Assembly (NCBI RefSeq): GCF_006443685.1
Contig: NZ_VFYP01000003.1
Coordinates: forward strand, 1 to 64,000
Source of the DNA: Rhizobium glycinendophyticum
GTDB taxonomy: Bacteria > Pseudomonadota > Alphaproteobacteria > Rhizobiales > Rhizobiaceae
Length of the DNA: 64,000 nt
Reading direction: 5' to 3'
The translations under genes were made by a program, and so were the position numbers. Each line of letters starts with the position of its first letter. The first letter of the stretch is position 1. The notes under the pieces are model-generated. The model worked only from the letters and a program-made list of their open reading frames with translations. It was not told where the DNA came from and ran no database searches. Below, one piece after another: positions 59,307-64,000 of this stretch.

Positions 59307-61184
59307 ATGATCGACCTGATCGCCCACAATCTCGCCCCGATCATGTTCACGACCGTCATGGCCATGCTGTTGCTCGGCTATCCGGTTGCCTTCACGCTCG
59401 CTGCCGGCGGCCTGATCTACTTCGTACTCGGCGTCGAGGTCTCGCATATCTCCTCGGAAATCCGCCTCTTCTGGCCGCTGCTGCAGTCGCATCCCGAACG
59501 CATTTTCGGGATCATGTACAACGACACGCTTCTCTCGATCCCCTTCTTCACGCTAATGGGCATCATCCTCGAACGCTCGCGCATGGCTGAAGACCTGCTC
59601 GACACGATCGGGCAGTTGTTCGGACCCGTGCGGGGCGGCCTTGCCTATGCCGTCATTCTCGTCGGCGCCCTGCTCGGCGCAACGACCGGCGTCGTCGCGG
59701 CCTCGGTCATGGCCATGGGCCTGATATCGCTGCCGATTATGCTGCGCTACAAATACAACGGCCCTCTGGTCTCCGGGACCATCGCCGCCTCGGGCACCCT
59801 CGCCCAGATCGTGCCACCGTCGCTGGTCCTGATCGTCATGGCCGATCAGCTCGGCCGCTCCGTCGGCGACATGTATGTCGGCGCGCTCTATCCGGCGCTG
59901 ATGATCATCGCGGCCTACTGCCTTTACGTCTTCGCCGTCACGATGATCAAGCCGGAATGGGCCCCTGCCCTGCCTCGCGAAGCTCGGACCTTGGGCGATG
60001 GCGTGACCTCTCTCTTCGTCATGATCGCCATCGGGGCTGCGCTTTATTTCCTCGGCCACGAAGTGCTCTTCACCGGTATCCAGAGCCCAGAATGGCAGAT
60101 GGTGACGGCGCTGGCCTTCGGCGTGCTCTCTGTCTACGCCTTCGCCCTGATCAATCGTAGCCGCAATCTCAACATCATCTCGCGTCTCGCGCAGCAGGTC
60201 ATCATCGTGATGGTGCCGCCGCTGGCGCTGATCTTCCTCGTGCTCGGCACCATCTTCCTCGGCATCGCCACGCCGACGGAAGGAGGCGCCATGGGGGCAG
60301 CCGGCGCCATGATCATTGCCGCTGCAAAGGGTCGGATGTCAGTCGGCATCCTGAAGAACGCCCTCGATGCCACCACGCGTCTCTCGGCCTTCGTCATGAT
60401 GATCCTGATCGGCGCCCGCGTCTTCGGACTGACCTTCTACGGCATCAACGGCAATGTCTGGATCGAGGACCTGATGCTGGCATTGCCGGGCGGCGAATAC
60501 GGCTTCCTGATCGTCGTCACCATCATCGTCTTCATCCTCGGCTGCTTCCTCGATTTCTTCGAGATCGCCTTCATCATGGTACCGCTGCTGGCGCCCGTTG
60601 CCCAGAGCCATGGCATCGACCTCGTCTGGTTCGGCATCATTCTCGGCATCAACCTGCAGACCTCGTTCCTGACGCCGCCCTTCGGCTTCTCGCTCTTCTA
60701 TCTGCGCTCGGTCGCCCCGGAAGGCCAGTGGAAGGATAAGGTCACCGGCGAGCTGAGAGAGGGCATCAAGACCCTGGATATCTACAAGGGCGTCGTCCCC
60801 TTCATCATCATCCAGTTCCTGGCGATCATGGCGGTCATCGCCTTCCCCGGGCTGGTGATGCATTACAAGGGTGAGGCGGTCGTCACCGATCCGAACACGA
60901 TCGAGATTAAGATCCCGGAACAGTCCAATCCGGGTGGCACTGCAGGGCCGAATTTCGGCCTACCCCCCCTCGGCAGCGAGGGACAGGCTCCCGCTACGAA
61001 TCAACCGCCGGCACTCGGACTACCGCCGCTGGATTTCGGTGGCAACGGTAACACTTCGCCGGCAGCTCCTGCCCAGCAGCCGGCGCTGGGCTTGCCGCCG
61101 CTCGAGCTTGGAACCCCACCGGCCGCCCAACCCACGACACCGGCACCATCGATCGATCTCAGCAAGCCGCCGGTGATCAATTAA
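59307..61184 (+). CDS. dctM: TRAP transporter large permease (DctM) with Pro-rich C-terminal tail
   Basis: 625 residues; the transport body is ~1-535 with about 14 hydrophobic helices, including GALLGATTGVVAASVMAMG, GTLAQIVPPSLVLIVMADQLG and LGIATPTEGGAMGAAGAM, which match this long DctM subfamily (ordinary DctM is ~430 residues). Residues ~540-625 form a soluble, Pro/Gly/Ala-rich extension with three copies of a (L/F)GLPPL repeat and no membrane segment. The solute class cannot be deduced; related systems take mannitol-like or keto-acid compounds. It converges on dctP. Confidence 0.92.
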   Translation: MIDLIAHNLAPIMFTTVMAMLLLGYPVAFTLAAGGLIYFVLGVEVSHISSEIRLFWPLLQSHPERIFGIMYNDTLLSIPFFTLMGIILERSRMAEDLLDTIGQLFGPVRGGLAYAVILVGALLGATTGVVAASVMAMGLISLPIMLRYKYNGPLVSGTIAASGTLAQIVPPSLVLIVMADQLGRSVGDMYVGALYPALMIIAAYCLYVFAVTMIKPEWAPALPREARTLGDGVTSLFVMIAIGAALYFLGHEVLFTGIQSPEWQMVTALAFGVLSVYAFALINRSRNLNIISRLAQQVIIVMVPPLALIFLVLGTIFLGIATPTEGGAMGAAGAMIIAAAKGRMSVGILKNALDATTRLSAFVMMILIGARVFGLTFYGINGNVWIEDLMLALPGGEYGFLIVVTIIVFILGCFLDFFEIAFIMVPLLAPVAQSHGIDLVWFGIILGINLQTSFLTPPFGFSLFYLRSVAPEGQWKDKVTGELREGIKTLDIYKGVVPFIIIQFLAIMAVIAFPGLVMHYKGEAVVTDPNTIEIKIPEQSNPGGTAGPNFGLPPLGSEGQAPATNQPPALGLPPLDFGGNGNTSPAAPAQQPALGLPPLELGTPPAAQPTTPAPSIDLSKPPVIN

Positions 61185-61239
61185 AGAAGATGAGTGCAGA
61201 CCGTTTCCGGTCTGCTTAGGAAACTGCAAAGCCCCTTGA

Positions 61240-61283
61240 ATGACAAAGGCCCTGGACGATTGCTCGTCCAGGGCCTTTGTCAT
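61240..61283. terminator. Bidirectional terminator between dctM and dctP
   Basis: A perfect 20-bp stem (61240-61259 with 61264-61283) and loop TTGC between the convergent genes. Both flanks end in A/T, so it works on either strand. Confidence 0.85.
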
Positions 61284-61297
61284 AAGTGAGGATAATC

Positions 61298-62476
<1,179 letters not shown>

Positions 62477-62678
62477 TCATGTTGGATGAGCCCTTTCAAG
62501 CCAAAGCGCCTTGGTCTTTCGGACTAGACTTTGGTCGTGCATACCGCCCGTGACAGTTGCAAGCCGTCTCGGCCGCCATGCTCCAAAGCCCGGCTGGCGC
62601 AGACGAACGATACGTGCGGAGCAGCGCGCTGTAAGCCGGCGCCTGTGCTGTTACCCAAGGGATATGAGACGTAGTGGG

Positions 62679-63146
62679 TCAGGGCACCATGAGCAGCGCC
62701 AGATCCGCCTCCGCCGGATCGGCGACCTCATAGGAAAAGCTCTTGCCCCGGACAAGCGTCAGAACGGGCGCCCCATGCACGGTGGACAGCGTGACGCTGC
62801 CGTCTTCGTTCTGCGTCCAATTCGTCGCTCGGGCGAGGCCGGGCCATACGGATTCGCAATCGGGAGGGGCAAAGAAGTCCCGACTGCGGCTCGTCAGCGT
62901 CGCCCCCCGCTCAACGAGGCAGACGGTCTTTCGTGAAAAATTGGATACGGAAAAGACCGCCGGCGGGGAGGCTGCAGAAATCTGCGGCGCAAACACTCCC
63001 GCTGGCGGCGTTGACCCGACAGTGATGGAATCGGGAACCTGATCAGCAACGACGGCTGGGCCCTGCCCAATCCACAGCGACAGCAGAACCGCAGACGCAG
63101 CCGCCGAAACGGCCGAGACACTCAGCACCTGGAGATAGGCCTTCAT
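62679..63146 (-). CDS. Small exported protein, possibly AprI/Inh-like protease inhibitor
   Basis: 155 residues with an N-terminal signal or anchor helix (VLSVSAVSAAASAVLLSLWIG) and a Pro/Ser linker to ~60. A single small beta domain follows, with Cys76 (TVCLVE) and Cys97 (PPDCESVWPGL) likely bonded, then NEDGSVTLSTVHGAPVLTL. The Cys spacing and the W...GA.L.L ending resemble the AprI/Inh metalloprotease-inhibitor (Omp19-like) barrel, but the match is weak. AGAGGA lies 13 nt before the ATG. No protease gene is adjacent. Otherwise a hypothetical protein. Confidence 0.6.
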   Translation of the reverse strand: MKAYLQVLSVSAVSAAASAVLLSLWIGQGPAVVADQVPDSITVGSTPPAGVFAPQISAASPPAVFSVSNFSRKTVCLVERGATLTSRSRDFFAPPDCESVWPGLARATNWTQNEDGSVTLSTVHGAPVLTLVRGKSFSYEVADPAEADLALLMVP

Positions 63147-63233
63147 GGACGCACATCCTCTTGCCCGAGACGGGTATGGCGAACAAGGATGCGCCTTGAA
63201 GCTTGCGGAAGGCTGACGAGATTTAGAAACGCC

Positions 63234-64000
63234 TTAAGAAGACGCAGAGGTTTCCGGAACCGGGGTCAAAGCCTTGCCGCTATCGAACCAGGCGATCAGG
63301 TTGTTCGCAACCAGATCCGCCATGGCATTCCGGGTCGGAACAGACGCCGAGGCGACATGCGGCAACAGCGAGACGTTTTTAAGCGCAATCAGGTCATCTG
63401 GCACCTGCGGCTCGTCGGCGTAGACGTCGAGACCGGCCGCCGCGATCGTGCCATCCTGAAGCGCGCGGATCAACGCCGGCTGATCGATCGTTGACCCCCG
63501 ACCGACATTGATCAGAACCCCGTCCGGCCCGAGAGCTTCCAGAACCTCGGCATTGATCGATCCCTTGGTTTGGGGCGTGGCCGGCACGATGGAAATCAGC
63601 GTATCGACTGCGCGGGCGAGCCCCAGCAGACTGTCATGATAGGCGAAGGACACGTCCGAACGCGGGCTGCGGGTGTGGTAGCTGATGTCGACCTTGAAGG
63701 GCACCAGGCGTTCCGCGATTTCGAGCCCGATCCGTCCGAGCCCATGGATGCCGATGCGACGCCCCTTGAGCGACATCGGCGACAGCGGAAATGGGCCCTC
63801 GGCGGCCCATCGACCGGCCCGCAGATAGCTTTCGGCGGCCGGAAACTGGCGCAGTGTGTTAAGAAGCAGAGCGATCGTCGTGTCCGCCACCTCGTCGTTC
63901 AGCACATCCGGCGTGTTGGTGACCACGATCCCGCGAGCTGCTGCAGCCTTCACGTCCACCCCGTCATAGCCGACGCCAAAGCTGCCGATCACCTGCAGAT
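63234..64000 (-). CDS. D-2-hydroxyacid dehydrogenase (NAD(P)-dependent), C-terminal part
   Basis: The last ~255 residues are in the window; the N-terminus lies beyond the right edge. The nucleotide-binding fold GRRIGIHGLGRIGLEIAERL, the catalytic Arg in INVGRGSTID, the Glu in DEPQVP and the His in LLPHVASAS identify a 2-hydroxyacid dehydrogenase, closest in type to hydroxypyruvate/glyoxylate reductases. The stop is TAA or TGA at 63234. It reads away from the small exported-protein gene, 88 nt downstream. Confidence 0.92.
   Translation of the reverse strand, partial: LQVIGSFGVGYDGVDVKAAAARGIVVTNTPDVLNDEVADTTIALLLNTLRQFPAAESYLRAGRWAAEGPFPLSPMSLKGRRIGIHGLGRIGLEIAERLVPFKVDISYHTRSPRSDVSFAYHDSLLGLARAVDTLISIVPATPQTKGSINAEVLEALGPDGVLINVGRGSTIDQPALIRALQDGTIAAAGLDVYADEPQVPDDLIALKNVSLLPHVASASVPTRNAMADLVANNLIAWFDSGKALTPVPETSASS

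Overview
The window looks like a chromosomal segment of a fast-growing member of the Rhizobiaceae (Rhizobium / Sinorhizobium / Agrobacterium relatives). The reasons are the high G+C, the glgP-glgB-glgC-glgA-pgm ... glgX order, the Sinorhizobium-type arsenic operon arsR-aqpS-arsC-arsH, a four-subunit sarcosine oxidase soxBDAG, a CpdR-type cell-cycle receiver, a suhB/alpha-r8-type small RNA between an inositol-monophosphatase-family gene and an N-formylglutamate amidohydrolase gene, a RIME-like palindromic repeat, a ROSE-like leader on an hsp20 gene, and TTAA-N7-TTAA CtrA boxes. No phage, insertion sequence, CRISPR array or rRNA was seen. One tRNA (Val, GAC) is present.

Layout. 1-3.1 kb: start of galU, an MltB-family lytic transglycosylase and a DUF459 SGNH-fold protein that appears to lack its catalytic residues. 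3.1-9.5 kb: gltB-gltD (ammonia assimilation), split by a RIME-like element. 9.9-13.7 kb: threonine aldolase, then a compact bufferin-type operon (DUF2282 precursor, DUF692/MNIO enzyme, DUF2063 partner, DoxX membrane protein). 13.7-18.4 kb: hsp20 with a heat-shock promoter and thermometer-like leader, an alpha/beta hydrolase, hisN, an sRNA, an N-formylglutamate amidohydrolase, cpdR and tRNA-Val. 18.5-22.4 kb: a DUF3800 gene of different base composition, a YkgJ-type cysteine-cluster protein, an FAH-family hydrolase and manC. 22.5-29.1 kb: transglutaminase/DUF2126, a fused circularly permuted ATP-grasp/alpha-E protein, and a second transglutaminase, spaced 4 nt apart; the product is unknown. 29.2-30.5 kb: a TadG-like von Willebrand A protein.

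30.7-45.4 kb: the glycogen cluster glgP-glgB-glgC-glgA-pgm, then a divergent tetR / dinB pair and the ars operon, then glgX. The ars and tetR/dinB block looks inserted between pgm and glgX. 45.5-47.7 kb: a MaoC hydratase, a DUF2332 protein and a mazEF toxin-antitoxin pair. 48-53.1 kb: soxBDAG on the minus strand. 53.4-58.4 kb: rpsU, a TPR lipoprotein, cytochrome aa3 oxidase subunit IV, a FeeM-like N-acyltransferase with two CtrA boxes in its promoter, and a membrane PAS-GGDEF-EAL protein. 58.7-62.4 kb: a TRAP transporter (dctQ, dctM with a Pro-rich tail, convergent dctP). 62.7-64 kb: a small exported protein and the C-terminal part of a D-2-hydroxyacid dehydrogenase.

How they work together: the glg genes form a complete glycogen synthesis and breakdown set. 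GltBD, HisN, the N-formylglutamate amidohydrolase and SoxBDAG handle nitrogen and one-carbon metabolism. The ars operon reduces arsenate and lets arsenite leave through AqpS. The bufferin operon and the transglutaminase/ATP-grasp/alpha-E operon are the least characterised systems here and the best candidates for new biology.
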